This document shows, in pieces, positions 37,520 through 47,450 of a DNA stretch of 64,000 nucleotides. This DNA comes from an uncultured bacterium. GTDB taxonomy: Bacteria; Bacteroidota; Bacteroidia; Bacteroidales; UBA932. Both the position numbers and the translations under genes were made by a program. How positions within the stretch are numbered: the first letter of the stretch is position 1; every line of letters begins with the position of its first letter. A model generated the notes under the pieces. That model was not told the DNA's origin, searched no databases, and was given only the letters and a program-made list of their open reading frames with translations. The stretch lies in contig CASGCS010000019.1 in NCBI GenBank assembly GCA_949300025.1, positions 124,001 through 188,000 of the forward strand. Reading direction: 5' to 3'.

Positions 37520-39610
37520 TCAATAGAACTTGTAACGGGTGTCCACGACATTGGCATCTTCCGCCATTACCGCAGGAAGTACCTGGTTTATGTACTGGAG
37601 TTCACGTGTCTTTCTTGCCCTGGCGTCATCTTCGGTATAGAAAGCACCAATCTCCTTTCCGGTTATTGTAAAGTAGTAAACACCTATCTCTCCTGTAACC
37701 GGACCTACAAGTTCGCCCTCATCGGCTGCTGCAATCGCTCCTATGAACTTGGGATCCAACTGCTGTGATGTGAGCGATGAGAATACCACTCCGTCTCTGT
37801 GGCTTACAGAAAGGTTAAGCCTCTCTGCAACCTGGGAAAGGGTTGCGGCATCGCCTACACGCTCCTTTGTCTGCTCTGCAAGTTTGGCTCCCCTCTTCTC
37901 CAGAGCTATAATCTCCTTCAACTGCATTGCAACCTCATTGTATGTTGCTACGCCTGCATGGTGCTCGCCTCTGATTGCCACTATAAAGAAATATCTGTTG
38001 TCAACGGCAATGATGTTTGAAACCGAACCAGCCTCGTTTTCATTCATCCAACGAAGCACTTCCTTTGTATTTGCATAACTGTTGGAAATGGTCTTGGCGG
38101 AAGCAGGGACTCTGAGAGCGGGATAAACGGGAACGTTGAGGCTCTTTGCCACTTCGTCGAATTTTGTCGCATCTGCACCGCACTGCGTTGCAAAGTCATT
38201 TGCCTTTGCATAAAAATCTGCGTATGTCTGCTTGCCGGCAACCGCCTCCTTCACCAGAACGGCAACCTGATATTTTTCATAAGGTCTTGTCCTTTCGGTG
38301 TACTTCACAAGGTGGATACCATAACTTGTGGTAAGTTTGAGAACCTCGTTCCTGTCTGCCATGAAGAGAGACTCGAATCCCGGTATGGTATAAAGTTGTG
38401 TCATCCATCCCAGATCTCCGGGCTGCTCTACATTGGGATTCTGGTCTATTGAATATTCGCGCGCGAGTTCTGTAAAATCACCGCCCCTCTTCAGTACAGT
38501 CAGAAGGCTGTCGGCCGTAGCCTCTTCAGATGCAGGCAAAAGTATATGTTTTACAAAAATCGAATCCGGAAGCGACTTTACATCCATAAGTCTTGCGGCA
38601 TAGTAGGTGTTCTCATCCTGAAATACCGGCAGAGACTCTGAAACCTTTGCTTTTGTTGCGAATTCCGCTATCTGGGAAGGCATTGTCTCCAGTTCCTGCT
38701 CCGAATAGTAATATCCGGTAAACGGCTGGTCTGAATTGCGGGCAAGGAAAGTCTTCATGTTCTTGGTTGTGGTAAACTCAGGATAGACCTTCTCCATATT
38801 GTTATATGTAAGTTCCAAATCCTCTGCAGAGGGAACGACCTCATATACTACATAGTCTATATCCTTGCTCTCTATCTGCCTGTAAAGATGCTTGTGCTCC
38901 TCGTAATAGGCCCTTACCTCTTCATTTGAGACCTTGATGGTGGTATCCTGCCCGAATCCTATGGGGTTGACAACAAAGTCCACGCTGTATGTGGTATTGT
39001 TTTCTGCAATGGCCCTGCTCAGTTCAAGAGGATTTACAACCGCACTTTTTTCCAGCAGGGAGAGATATTTGGTAAAGAGCCTGTCCTTGCTCATGTTGTC
39101 TTCCAGATAACTCCAGTAGAGTTGCAGCTGACCGCTCTGGTCTTGTGAAACCGCACGCACGAAATCTACTACACGCTGTTTGTCGAACGCACCGTTCTCA
39201 TCTCTGAAAGAGGCTTCGTTTGCAAGAACCGGAGATATGTCCACTCCCTGGCTCATATCCAGAAGTTCCTCGCTGCCCAAACGCAATCCTGCATTCTCGG
39301 TTGCGGGGATATATACACGCTCCACAATTTCATCCTGCCATGCGGAATTGTTTATCATATCCTGAGCCTGGTCGTTCATGACCCCGCCGGATGACATTTC
39401 ATAAATTCTGGTAAAATAATCGACCTTATTCTGGTAATCCTGATAGGTTACAGATTTCCCGTCTATCTCGCCCACGTCATACTTGGAAGAGAACATGGAT
39501 AGTGTCGATTCCAGTGTAGAGGGGTCTATGATAAACGATAACAACGCCAACGCAATAATGATGGTTATAAAGGCACCCATCTTTACGCGTATTTTCTCTA
39601 AAACAGCCAT
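37520..39610 (-). CDS. PpiD/SurA-like peptidyl-prolyl cis-trans isomerase
   Basis: This 696-residue protein has an N-terminal membrane anchor (about 10-30: MGAFITIIIALALLSFII), a SurA-N-type chaperone domain, and a parvulin domain at about 350-440 (KHILLPASEE...GDLGWMTQL...YGIHLVKYTER). A second degenerate parvulin repeat may follow. PpiD-type proteins sit in the inner membrane facing the periplasm and help outer-membrane proteins fold. It is the last gene of the mfd-coaX-OMP-TPR-lptC cluster on the minus strand. Confidence 0.9.
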   Translation of the reverse strand: MAVLEKIRVKMGAFITIIIALALLSFIIDPSTLESTLSMFSSKYDVGEIDGKSVTYQDYQNKVDYFTRIYEMSSGGVMNDQAQDMINNSAWQDEIVERVYIPATENAGLRLGSEELLDMSQGVDISPVLANEASFRDENGAFDKQRVVDFVRAVSQDQSGQLQLYWSYLEDNMSKDRLFTKYLSLLEKSAVVNPLELSRAIAENNTTYSVDFVVNPIGFGQDTTIKVSNEEVRAYYEEHKHLYRQIESKDIDYVVYEVVPSAEDLELTYNNMEKVYPEFTTTKNMKTFLARNSDQPFTGYYYSEQELETMPSQIAEFATKAKVSESLPVFQDENTYYAARLMDVKSLPDSIFVKHILLPASEEATADSLLTVLKRGGDFTELAREYSIDQNPNVEQPGDLGWMTQLYTIPGFESLFMADRNEVLKLTTSYGIHLVKYTERTRPYEKYQVAVLVKEAVAGKQTYADFYAKANDFATQCGADATKFDEVAKSLNVPVYPALRVPASAKTISNSYANTKEVLRWMNENEAGSVSNIIAVDNRYFFIVAIRGEHHAGVATYNEVAMQLKEIIALEKRGAKLAEQTKERVGDAATLSQVAERLNLSVSHRDGVVFSSLTSQQLDPKFIGAIAAADEGELVGPVTGEIGVYYFTITGKEIGAFYTEDDARARKTRELQYINQVLPAVMAEDANVVDTRYKFY

Positions 39611-39676
39611 TTTATTATAAGTTTATTAATTAACAAAATATTGAGGGTGCGAAGATAGTAATTTTTTTGCGATTAT

Positions 39677-40354
39677 CTACTCCAAAGACAATTTGAGACT
39701 CTCTATCGGTTTCGGCCTGAGAAGAGGCCCTATGAAATTTGCAGTATCCACATAATGGAAAAGGGAGTCCCTGATTATGGCGTAACTGTCGAAGGGAACC
39801 ATAATGGAGGCGTTCCTCGCCATTTCGTCGCTCTCCAGACCGTAACCTTTCATATACCCTTCCGGGGAGAACATTTCCACAAGACAATTGTCGTTGTTGT
39901 AGATTTTCCCCTCCTCCCTGTTCCAATAAAGGGTATCCGTAAGCAGCCTCTGCCCTTTTATATAGTTTTCCACGACCACGTTCCCAATTGCCACCCACTG
40001 CTCTTCATCCTTTACGGTAGTATGTCTTGCAATATCGGAATAGATATGTGTCTCGAGCAGCCCCTCTTCGTTATAGGCATAGACATTGAAACCCTCCGGG
40101 AAGAGTTCGTACGCCTCATTTGTGGAATCATTCTGGAAACGCTCCATAAGATTGGCCTCCAGGCGCATGGCAAGCCCCCCGTTGTTGCTCTGAAGGGCAT
40201 ACATATTGCGTATTACCTGACGCGGGACCTTGTTGATGTCCACTATTTCACCCTTGTCAACTTTGTTGGAGCATGATACAACATTGGTAGCAATCGCTGC
40301 CGCAATTGCTACCAACACTGTCATCTTTATTTTTCTATATGCGCGCTCCCGCAT
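39677..40354 (-). CDS. lptC: LPS export protein LptC (lipoprotein form)
   Basis: This 225-residue protein has a lipoprotein signal with Cys28 at VVSCSN. The following region shows beta-jellyroll strands typical of LptC (LFPEGFNVYAYNEEG, VAIGNVVVENYIKGQ, WNREEGKIYNN). LptC links LptB2FG to LptA in carrying LPS to the outer membrane. The preceding TPR gene ends directly before its start codon, so the two are coupled. The lipobox in place of a membrane anchor is usual for Bacteroidetes LptC. Confidence 0.85.
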   Translation of the reverse strand: MRERAYRKIKMTVLVAIAAAIATNVVSCSNKVDKGEIVDINKVPRQVIRNMYALQSNNGGLAMRLEANLMERFQNDSTNEAYELFPEGFNVYAYNEEGLLETHIYSDIARHTTVKDEEQWVAIGNVVVENYIKGQRLLTDTLYWNREEGKIYNNDNCLVEMFSPEGYMKGYGLESDEMARNASIMVPFDSYAIIRDSLFHYVDTANFIGPLLRPKPIESLKLSLE

Positions 40355-41674
40355 CTATTTTTGGGTTCTTACCGTTGTTGTCGCGCTCATTCCGCTGCAA
40401 GAGACTGTATATGAGTTGCCGTCTGTCAAGTCATACATGAAGGCATCTTCAGTGGAAGGATAGTATATGCGGCAGTTCCTTATAAGTTCGTCGGCCTCTG
40501 CAGCGAGAGAAGAATCAAGGTTCTTTGCTTTCTGCAGGTAATCGGTGGCTACCCAGAATTTTGCCCTCTGCTCTATTTCGTTTCCGCTGCAGGGGGCATT
40601 GTACCAGATTGTACCCATAAGCAGATTTGCCTTGCCTGCGATAGACTCGTCAAGTTCTACGGCCTTCTTTGCAGATGCTATTGCTGCTGCTGGAGAATTC
40701 ATGTTCTTGAACTGGTATGAAGCCATCTCCATAAGCATGTCTGCATCGTCCTTTGCAGTGCTTGCCGTATCGTCTATTGCCTCCTGAAGGAACTTGATTG
40801 CAAGATCATGCTCATCCTTTGAAGCATGCAGCCTGTAGAGCAGGCGTGCGGAATTGAATGAAGGCTCCAGTTTGTGCATTGCGTTTACAGCCTGAAGGAA
40901 AAGGGTGGAATCCACACAGTTTGCATCTGAAAGCAAGGTTGCTATGCTCTTTACAAGAGCCAGATCGTTGGGATTTGCATCGAACCTGGGCTGGAATACC
41001 TTTATAAGATTATTGCAGTTTGCAACGCCGCTTACAATGAATGCATTGTCGAATACCTGCTGTCTCTGTTTGTTTTCATCTGAAGGGTCATTGGTTACAA
41101 GTTCATCCAGAACAGGGGCATATTTGGAATAGGTGTTGAGAACCTCCTCGTCGGAAACAAGGTTCAGTTCATAAAGCTGTCTCGCCCTGTCCATTCTTGC
41201 AACAAGGAGATCGGGATTTACCTCGTTGCCTGACATTGTGATAATCTCGTCAAGAGCAGAAAGAACCTCTTTGTTGTCTGCAGGCTCGTATGTCACCATG
41301 TCGAAAGCCTTGTTCTCCATTGCCACGAGTTTCCTGCTGGGGTAATACTGAGCCCTTATATCGCTTATCATAAGCAATGAATCTACAAGAGCCTGCTTTC
41401 CTTCAGGTGCTCCCTGGTAGGTGTTTATCAGATAGGTCATTATCTGACGGCCATGTATCAGCATGTTCTGGCTGGCAGTGGGAGGACATGACTCCATTGC
41501 CTTTCTCCACAATCCGGCAGCATCCTGATAGTTATTTTGTCTGTAATAATCGCGGTAGAAGTTCAGGTATTTTACACAATTTGCACTGTCGGCGCCATAT
41601 TTGCCCTGTGCAAAAAGCGATGTTACGCTAAGGAGCATAACAACTGTCAAAAGAGTATAAGATAATTTTTTCAT
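40355..41674 (-). CDS. Exported tetratricopeptide repeat protein
   Basis: This 439-residue protein has a signal peptide (about 1-22, ending SLFAQ). Helical repeats of TPR type run through the middle, for example around LLYRLHASKDEHDLAIKFLQEA and SPAAAIASAKKAVELDES. Its exact role is unknown. It lies between the OMP gene and lptC in a cluster for envelope biogenesis, so a periplasmic scaffold or chaperone role is an inference. The stop codon abuts the lptC start codon. Confidence 0.75.
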   Translation of the reverse strand: MKKLSYTLLTVVMLLSVTSLFAQGKYGADSANCVKYLNFYRDYYRQNNYQDAAGLWRKAMESCPPTASQNMLIHGRQIMTYLINTYQGAPEGKQALVDSLLMISDIRAQYYPSRKLVAMENKAFDMVTYEPADNKEVLSALDEIITMSGNEVNPDLLVARMDRARQLYELNLVSDEEVLNTYSKYAPVLDELVTNDPSDENKQRQQVFDNAFIVSGVANCNNLIKVFQPRFDANPNDLALVKSIATLLSDANCVDSTLFLQAVNAMHKLEPSFNSARLLYRLHASKDEHDLAIKFLQEAIDDTASTAKDDADMLMEMASYQFKNMNSPAAAIASAKKAVELDESIAGKANLLMGTIWYNAPCSGNEIEQRAKFWVATDYLQKAKNLDSSLAAEADELIRNCRIYYPSTEDAFMYDLTDGNSYTVSCSGMSATTTVRTQK

Positions 41675-41710
41675 AATATGTAAATAAGTTAATTTTTTAT
41701 TGGTTGTTTG

Positions 41711-43027
41711 CTATTGGTATCTGTGTTTTATGAACCAAAGATCATGCAGACTTATGCTGAGCACGAACTGTACATACCTTTCACGGACCAGATTGTTTTT
41801 AGTCGACCCTCTCTGGCCAAAATCCACCGCAACGTTGAACGCATTGTACAATCTGTATATGGGAAGCGAAAGACCGAATGTGAAGCCTGCTGCATTTATC
41901 CTGTTGCCGGCAAAATTCATGTATGTCTGGTCATAATATGCTCCCACCCTGTATGTCACTCTTTTGAAATAATACCTTATGTCGTACATGTTGGGGATGA
42001 ACTCGAAACCTACCCTGAACGAACGTGCGGTCTGCGGAGTGAATTCCATTCCCCCCATCTGGCTGTAAGCAGAACTCTTCCAGTTCTGCTGCGTATAGTC
42101 TGCACCGAACATCCACTTGTCTCTCTTTCCGACAGTCGCTCCTATGGAGAACTCGTGCGGCAACTTGACCTTTGCGTTGTTTACGGAATAGTTGTACACC
42201 GTGTCTATGGTGCTTGAGCCGTCCTGGGCATGGGCGTAACGTTCATAATCTCCCTTGAGCGATGTCCCGAGCGTATAGGTGGCCCCTCCCGTTACATAAT
42301 ATTCGTTATGGTCGCCGAACCCCTTGAAATATTGCAGGCCAACCTTTACCGAAGAGGCCCCGAGCGAATAGTCCCACCCGGTGGTGATTGCCCTTATCGA
42401 GGCATCGGTGCCGAAGAGCACGTTGCTGTACCTGTCGAGAGACCCGAAATAATAGATATATTGTGCACCGATTGAAAAGTTCTTGAGGAAGTTCATGGCG
42501 CCTCCCACAAAAAGCTGGTTGATGCTGCCCTCGCCATATTTGCGGTACCTGATATCTCCGTATTGCGAAACTATTGCAGGGTCGGACTCCATATCCTCGA
42601 ATTTGTAGCCGATGTTGCTGTACGGCACTATTCCCACAATCAGCGCAGACTTCTTATAGACCGGGGCCGAAAAGATGAAACTCTTTACATTGCCGGTGTT
42701 ATAGGCGGTCTTGCTTATTCCGTCGGTGCTGTATATGTTTTTCTGGTCGCCTCCGAAATCCAGCATAAACGAAAGGGTATCCCTGTTTGTAATGGATGCG
42801 GGATTCAGGTAGTTGATATATCTGTTGCTGCGGAGAGCGGTACCTATTCCTCCCAACGCCCTGTTTACGGCAGTTCCCTGCTTTTCTATATTTCCGAGTC
42901 CATACAAGGAATAGGGAGTATATGTTCCGAGTGCATCAGTATTCTGCCCCCTTGCGCCGTACCCTTCAAAAAGAAGTGCGGGAAATAGAATGAAAAAAAG
43001 ATATTTCTTAATTTTTCCTTTTTGCAT
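41711..43027 (-). CDS. Putative outer-membrane beta-barrel protein
   Basis: The start chosen is ATG 43027 (438 residues); ATG 43039 is also possible. Residues about 1-25 form a signal peptide. The rest is rich in aromatic and glycine residues with alternating polar and apolar strands, and it ends in the barrel-like RYVQFVLSISLHDLWFIKHRYQ region. The sequence resembles FadL/OmpP1-like outer-membrane proteins seen in this cluster in other Bacteroidales. The 5' end overlaps coaX by 20 bp. The cargo is unknown. Confidence 0.72.
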   Translation of the reverse strand: MQKGKIKKYLFFILFPALLFEGYGARGQNTDALGTYTPYSLYGLGNIEKQGTAVNRALGGIGTALRSNRYINYLNPASITNRDTLSFMLDFGGDQKNIYSTDGISKTAYNTGNVKSFIFSAPVYKKSALIVGIVPYSNIGYKFEDMESDPAIVSQYGDIRYRKYGEGSINQLFVGGAMNFLKNFSIGAQYIYYFGSLDRYSNVLFGTDASIRAITTGWDYSLGASSVKVGLQYFKGFGDHNEYYVTGGATYTLGTSLKGDYERYAHAQDGSSTIDTVYNYSVNNAKVKLPHEFSIGATVGKRDKWMFGADYTQQNWKSSAYSQMGGMEFTPQTARSFRVGFEFIPNMYDIRYYFKRVTYRVGAYYDQTYMNFAGNRINAAGFTFGLSLPIYRLYNAFNVAVDFGQRGSTKNNLVRERYVQFVLSISLHDLWFIKHRYQ

Positions 43028-43742
43028 AATAGCTTGCAATTTGCGCTAATCCGTTCAGTACTAAATTCGGAACAACAAATATGGCACTTTTCATTTTTTC
43101 TGCAAAATAAAAAGAATCACCGCCGGTAAATATGACCGTGTGTTCCGGATATTTTTTAATATACCCCTCTACTTCAAATATTAGACCGAAAACTACTCCG
43201 GATGTCATGGCGCCGCTGGTATCGACTCCCATTTCGGGCAATTTTTCTGTCGGTTTTATAAGCGGCAATCTTTTTGTAAATGCATTAAGCGCTCTGAACC
43301 TGCTTGTTAGTCCAAGGGAGATATTGCCTCCCAAAAAAGTTCCATTTTTATCGATAAAATCCACGGTAAGCGCTGTCCCAAAATCGAATTTGATACAATT
43401 CCGGCCCGGAAACATCATGGCTGCGGCCAACGCTCCGGCAATCCGGTCTGCACCGAGCCCTTCTGCCGGAAAACGGTAATTCAAATTTACTGGAAGTTCC
43501 GTCCTGGAATTCAAAACCACAAGTTGGCGGCATCTGCCCCTGAGCTGCTGTTCAAAAGCAGGATTCTCCTCCCTTACGTTTGAAAATACAATTGTGTCTG
43601 GATGTTCTTCACCCAATGAAGAGAGTATGAAAGAAAAGACATCCTCACCCTCTGAACTTCTCTTCATTTCGGTGAGAAGGCCCTCTTTTTCGAACGCTGT
43701 CTTGCAGTTGGTATTACCGAGATCTATCAAAAAACCAGCCAT
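43008..43742 (-). CDS. coaX: Type III pantothenate kinase
   Basis: This 244-residue protein has the ASKHA-type phosphate motif LIDLGNTNCK at the N-terminus, the GLGADRIAGAL motif and FDFGTALTVDF. These match CoaX, which makes 4'-phosphopantothenate, the first step of CoA synthesis. It begins 20 bp after mfd ends and overlaps the OMP gene at its own 3' end, consistent with one transcript. Confidence 0.94.
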   Translation of the reverse strand: MAGFLIDLGNTNCKTAFEKEGLLTEMKRSSEGEDVFSFILSSLGEEHPDTIVFSNVREENPAFEQQLRGRCRQLVVLNSRTELPVNLNYRFPAEGLGADRIAGALAAAMMFPGRNCIKFDFGTALTVDFIDKNGTFLGGNISLGLTSRFRALNAFTKRLPLIKPTEKLPEMGVDTSGAMTSGVVFGLIFEVEGYIKKYPEHTVIFTGGDSFYFAEKMKSAIFVVPNLVLNGLAQIASYYAKRKN

Positions 43743-43761
43743 TCTGCAAATATATGTATTT

Positions 43762-46700
43762 TTAAGAAACCTTTTCCACTGTCTCCCTCATTTTCAGCAA
43801 TAAATTGTACGCCTGTTCCATTGTCTCCATATTTTCCACCCTGAGGAAAAGGCGGCCGTTCTGCTCCTTTATTCTGAAATCGCTCTTTTTGCCGTTTATA
43901 TAGTTGAGAATATCGGAAAAAAGTCTGGATTTGTAGTACGGTGAACTCTGGTTGGAGATAAAATAGGCCAGCATCATGTTGTTCTTTATGACTATCCTCT
44001 CGAATCCGAGCGCTATGGCTTCTCTTTTCAGCCGTACTACATTTATCAGTTGTACCAGCTGCCACGGCAACTCTCCGAAGCGGTCTGTAAGAGTCTCGAC
44101 AAAACTGCCTATCTCCTCTTCACTGCTCATTGTATCCAGCTCCTTATATAATCTTATCTTTTCGGAGACCTGAGGTATGTAATCGTCCGGTATGAGAAGT
44201 TCAAGATCCGTATCTATTGTGCAATCTGCAATATAACTGCCATGTCCGCTCTTTTCCTCACCGCTTGTCTCCCCTTCTTCCTCCCTTATCTCCTCAAGAG
44301 CCTCCGAGAGGATTCTCTGATATGTCTCGAATCCCATGTCTGCCACAAATCCGCTCTGCTCGCCTCCAAGAAGATTGCCGGCACCTCTTATATCCAGATC
44401 CTGCATTGCGATATTGAATCCGCTGCCAAGATCTGAAAAAGCCTCAATCGCCCTCAGCCTGCGCCGCGCATCATCGGTAATGGAAACCGTGGGCGGCACT
44501 ATAAGATAACAGAATGCCTTTGTATTGGATCGCCCCACCCGGCCCCTTAACTGATGCAGGTCGCTCAACCCGAAATTCTGGGCCTGGTTTATTATAATGG
44601 TGTTGGCATTGGGCACATCTATGCCGTTTTCTATTATGGAAGTGGCAATCAGCACGTCGTAATCTCCCATTATGAAGTCAAGCATGATGGATTCCAGTTC
44701 CTTGGCCTCCATCTGTCCGTGTCCGATACATGTCTTTACCCCCGGACAAATCCTCCTTATTATATCTTCTATTGCAAGAATGTCCTCCACTCTGTTATGC
44801 ACAAAGAAGACCTGGCCTCCGCGTTCCACCTCAAAGTTTATGGCATCCCTTATAAGCTCTTCATTAAAATCTATTATTTCCGTCTGCACCGGCAGCCTGT
44901 TCGGAGGCGGGGTATTTATGATGGAAAGGTCGCGCGCTCCCAAAAGCGAAAATTGCAGAGTGCGCGGGATAGGAGTGGCTGTCAAAGTCAGGGTATCTAC
45001 TGAAAGTTTCAGGTGACGGAGCCTCTCCTTTGCAGCAACGCCGAACTTCTGTTCCTCATCTATTATCAGCAATCCCAAATCCTTGAACTCAATCGATTTG
45101 TTCAACAGCCTGTGAGTCCCTATTATTATGTCTATCTTTCCGCTCTTGAGTTTTTCGGTTATCTCCCTTATCTGCTTTGCACTCTTAAGACGACTCAGAT
45201 ACTCAATGTTGCACGGGAATTTTTCCAGCCTGCCGCAGAATGTCTTGTAATGCTGGAGGGCCAGTATGGTGGTAGGAACAAGCACCGCCACCTGCTTGTT
45301 GTCGGCCACCGCCTTGAATGCAGCCCTTATTGCAACTTCTGTCTTTCCGAATCCTACGTCTCCGCACACCAGCCTGTCCATGGGATGCTCCTTTTCCATA
45401 TCCTCCTTTACGGCTCTGGTCGCCTTCAGCTGGTCAGGAGTGTCTTCATACATAAACGAAGCTTCTAGCTCATGCTGCATATAAGTGTCGCCTGAAAAGG
45501 CAAATCTCTTCACCTGCTGTCGCTGCGCATACAATTTTATAAGTTCCTTCGCAATATCCTTGACCTTTGATTTCGTGGTCTTTTTCAACTTCTCCCATGC
45601 ACCGCTGCCAAGTTTGTAAATCTTGGGCGGAACAGAATCTTTTGACTTATACCTGGCAATCCTGTGTATACCGTGAATAGAGACAAAGATTACATCGTTA
45701 TCCTTATAGATAAGTTTTATCGCCTCCTGCACCTTGCCGTTTACATTTGTCTTCACAAGGCCTCCGAATATACCCACACCGTGGTCTATATGCACCACAT
45801 AATCTCCTATTCTAAAGGCGTTGAGTTCGTCGAGTGTAAGCCTTTCGCTCGCTTCAACCTCCCTTCTTACCTTGACACGGTGAAACCTGTCGAAAATCTG
45901 ATGGTCGGTATACAGACAAACTTTTCCGGCATTGTCTATGAATCCTTCATGAAAAGACTTTTCAATGACTCCGAAAGAGGGAACCCGACTGTTTTTACGG
46001 CCCTGGGAAAATATGTTTCTCAACCTCTCTATCTGCTTGACATTATCGCTGCTTATATAAACCTTATACCCCTCTTCGGTATGTCTGAGAATGTCATCGG
46101 AGAGCATCTCGAAGTTTTTGTTGAATGCAGGCTGGGGAGCTGTATCGAATTTTATGACAGGCAGGCTCTCCCCTCCCCTTTCAGATTCGAATCCTATAAT
46201 TGAATAATCTTCAAAGTAGAGCTTTTTCAAAGGCATGGCTGCTTTCATCACCTCCTTGAAATTCTCTGTCGCCATATCCATATAGTTGTCTATCCACACC
46301 ACACAATCCTTTCCTGCATATTCGAATATCGAGACATGATTGCTTTCCCCGAATTTCTCTTTGTCGTAAATATTAGGAAAAATCTCCACGCTTTCCAGAG
46401 ATTCGGTGGAACGCTGCGTATTTATGTCGAAATACCTTATGCTCTCTATATTGTTCCCAAAGAAATCTATTCTGTACGGTCTGTCATCTGAAAACGAGAA
46501 AAGGTCTATTATTCCTCCCCTTAAGGCATACTCTCCAGGCCGGCTTACAAAATCCACCCTTTCAAAATTATAGAGAACAAGTGTCTCTTTTATGAATTCG
46601 TGGGAGAGCGTATCGTTTACAGAAATCTTCAATATGTTGTCTGACAGTTCATTCTTGTCAATTATCTTTTCAAATACAGCGGCCGGATAGGTAACCAGCA

Positions 46701-47082
46701 CCATGAATTTATCCTTGCTTTCGCCGTTTTTAAAATGGTTGAGAGCATTTATCGCAGCACTTCTCTGTACCTTGTTGGAACTCTCCTTTATTGTATCAAT
46801 CTTGCTGTTTGCATTTACCGAAGTCGGAAAATAGAATACGTTCCTGTCTGAAACAAACCCGTAAAGATCATTGGTAAAAAACTTTGCCTGCTCTATATTG
46901 TTAAGCACCACCAGATGCACGCCTTTGTTATATGATTCTACTGCATCGGCAAACGAACAGGCTTTGGAAGAACCGTACAACCCCTTGAGCACAACCCCCT
47001 TCTTCTCTCCTTTTAAAAAGTCTGACAGTTCTTTTTGAGGTTTACCGGAAGAGAATCTATTTTGAAAATCATATATATCCAT
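43762..47082 (-). CDS. mfd: Transcription-repair coupling factor
   Basis: This 1106-residue protein has a UvrB-homology N-terminal part, a CarD-like RNA polymerase-interaction domain (DYVVHIDHGVGIFGG, about 425), and a RecG-like superfamily 2 translocase core with Walker A GDVGFGKTE (about 571-580), DEEQKFG and the LHQLRGRVGRS motif. It removes stalled RNA polymerase at lesions and recruits UvrA. The gene is divergent from ruvB across the long A+T-rich region. Confidence 0.96.
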   Translation of the reverse strand: MDIYDFQNRFSSGKPQKELSDFLKGEKKGVVLKGLYGSSKACSFADAVESYNKGVHLVVLNNIEQAKFFTNDLYGFVSDRNVFYFPTSVNANSKIDTIKESSNKVQRSAAINALNHFKNGESKDKFMVLVTYPAAVFEKIIDKNELSDNILKISVNDTLSHEFIKETLVLYNFERVDFVSRPGEYALRGGIIDLFSFSDDRPYRIDFFGNNIESIRYFDINTQRSTESLESVEIFPNIYDKEKFGESNHVSIFEYAGKDCVVWIDNYMDMATENFKEVMKAAMPLKKLYFEDYSIIGFESERGGESLPVIKFDTAPQPAFNKNFEMLSDDILRHTEEGYKVYISSDNVKQIERLRNIFSQGRKNSRVPSFGVIEKSFHEGFIDNAGKVCLYTDHQIFDRFHRVKVRREVEASERLTLDELNAFRIGDYVVHIDHGVGIFGGLVKTNVNGKVQEAIKLIYKDNDVIFVSIHGIHRIARYKSKDSVPPKIYKLGSGAWEKLKKTTKSKVKDIAKELIKLYAQRQQVKRFAFSGDTYMQHELEASFMYEDTPDQLKATRAVKEDMEKEHPMDRLVCGDVGFGKTEVAIRAAFKAVADNKQVAVLVPTTILALQHYKTFCGRLEKFPCNIEYLSRLKSAKQIREITEKLKSGKIDIIIGTHRLLNKSIEFKDLGLLIIDEEQKFGVAAKERLRHLKLSVDTLTLTATPIPRTLQFSLLGARDLSIINTPPPNRLPVQTEIIDFNEELIRDAINFEVERGGQVFFVHNRVEDILAIEDIIRRICPGVKTCIGHGQMEAKELESIMLDFIMGDYDVLIATSIIENGIDVPNANTIIINQAQNFGLSDLHQLRGRVGRSNTKAFCYLIVPPTVSITDDARRRLRAIEAFSDLGSGFNIAMQDLDIRGAGNLLGGEQSGFVADMGFETYQRILSEALEEIREEEGETSGEEKSGHGSYIADCTIDTDLELLIPDDYIPQVSEKIRLYKELDTMSSEEEIGSFVETLTDRFGELPWQLVQLINVVRLKREAIALGFERIVIKNNMMLAYFISNQSSPYYKSRLFSDILNYINGKKSDFRIKEQNGRLFLRVENMETMEQAYNLLLKMRETVEKVS

Positions 47083-47450
47083 CGGCCTGCAAAGTAAATG
47101 AAGTTTTAAACAACCCCCAAAAATTTCAAATGATAAATTGTTTATAAGTTTTGATAACTTTTATTATGGAAATCAAAGTTTATTTTCATATAAAAATTTC
47201 TTCTGCAAAAAGAAGAAAAGAAATGAAGACTTATACAAAATTCTTTACAGAAAATAAACATGTCACTTGCTGACAATTTTATTTCAATACATTGTCAACA
47301 TCTGTTAACAACTACTATTTATCTCTTATTTTCAAAATTTTGAATTGTAGATAATTTTATTGAAAACTTGTTTATTCAAATTTATCAACATATCAACAGG
47401 CATAAATAAATATCAAACGCTTTTAAAAATAAAATATATATTTTTGTGTT
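47083..47450. other. Candidate replication origin (A+T-rich, DnaA-box-like words)
   Basis: This 368-bp gap between the divergent mfd and ruvB is the only long non-coding stretch in the window. It is very A+T-rich: one line of 60 bases (47341-47400) has 13 G+C. It holds TTATCAACA at 47382-47390 (one mismatch from the DnaA box TTATCCACA), ATATCAACA at 47390-47398, TTGTCAACA at 47292-47300 and the reverse of TTATCAAAA at 47149-47157. It also has a 14-bp palindrome (47331-47344) and a hairpin with 8-bp arms (47197-47204, 47211-47218). Codon strand bias switches here. No direct proof of origin function is visible. Confidence 0.5.
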
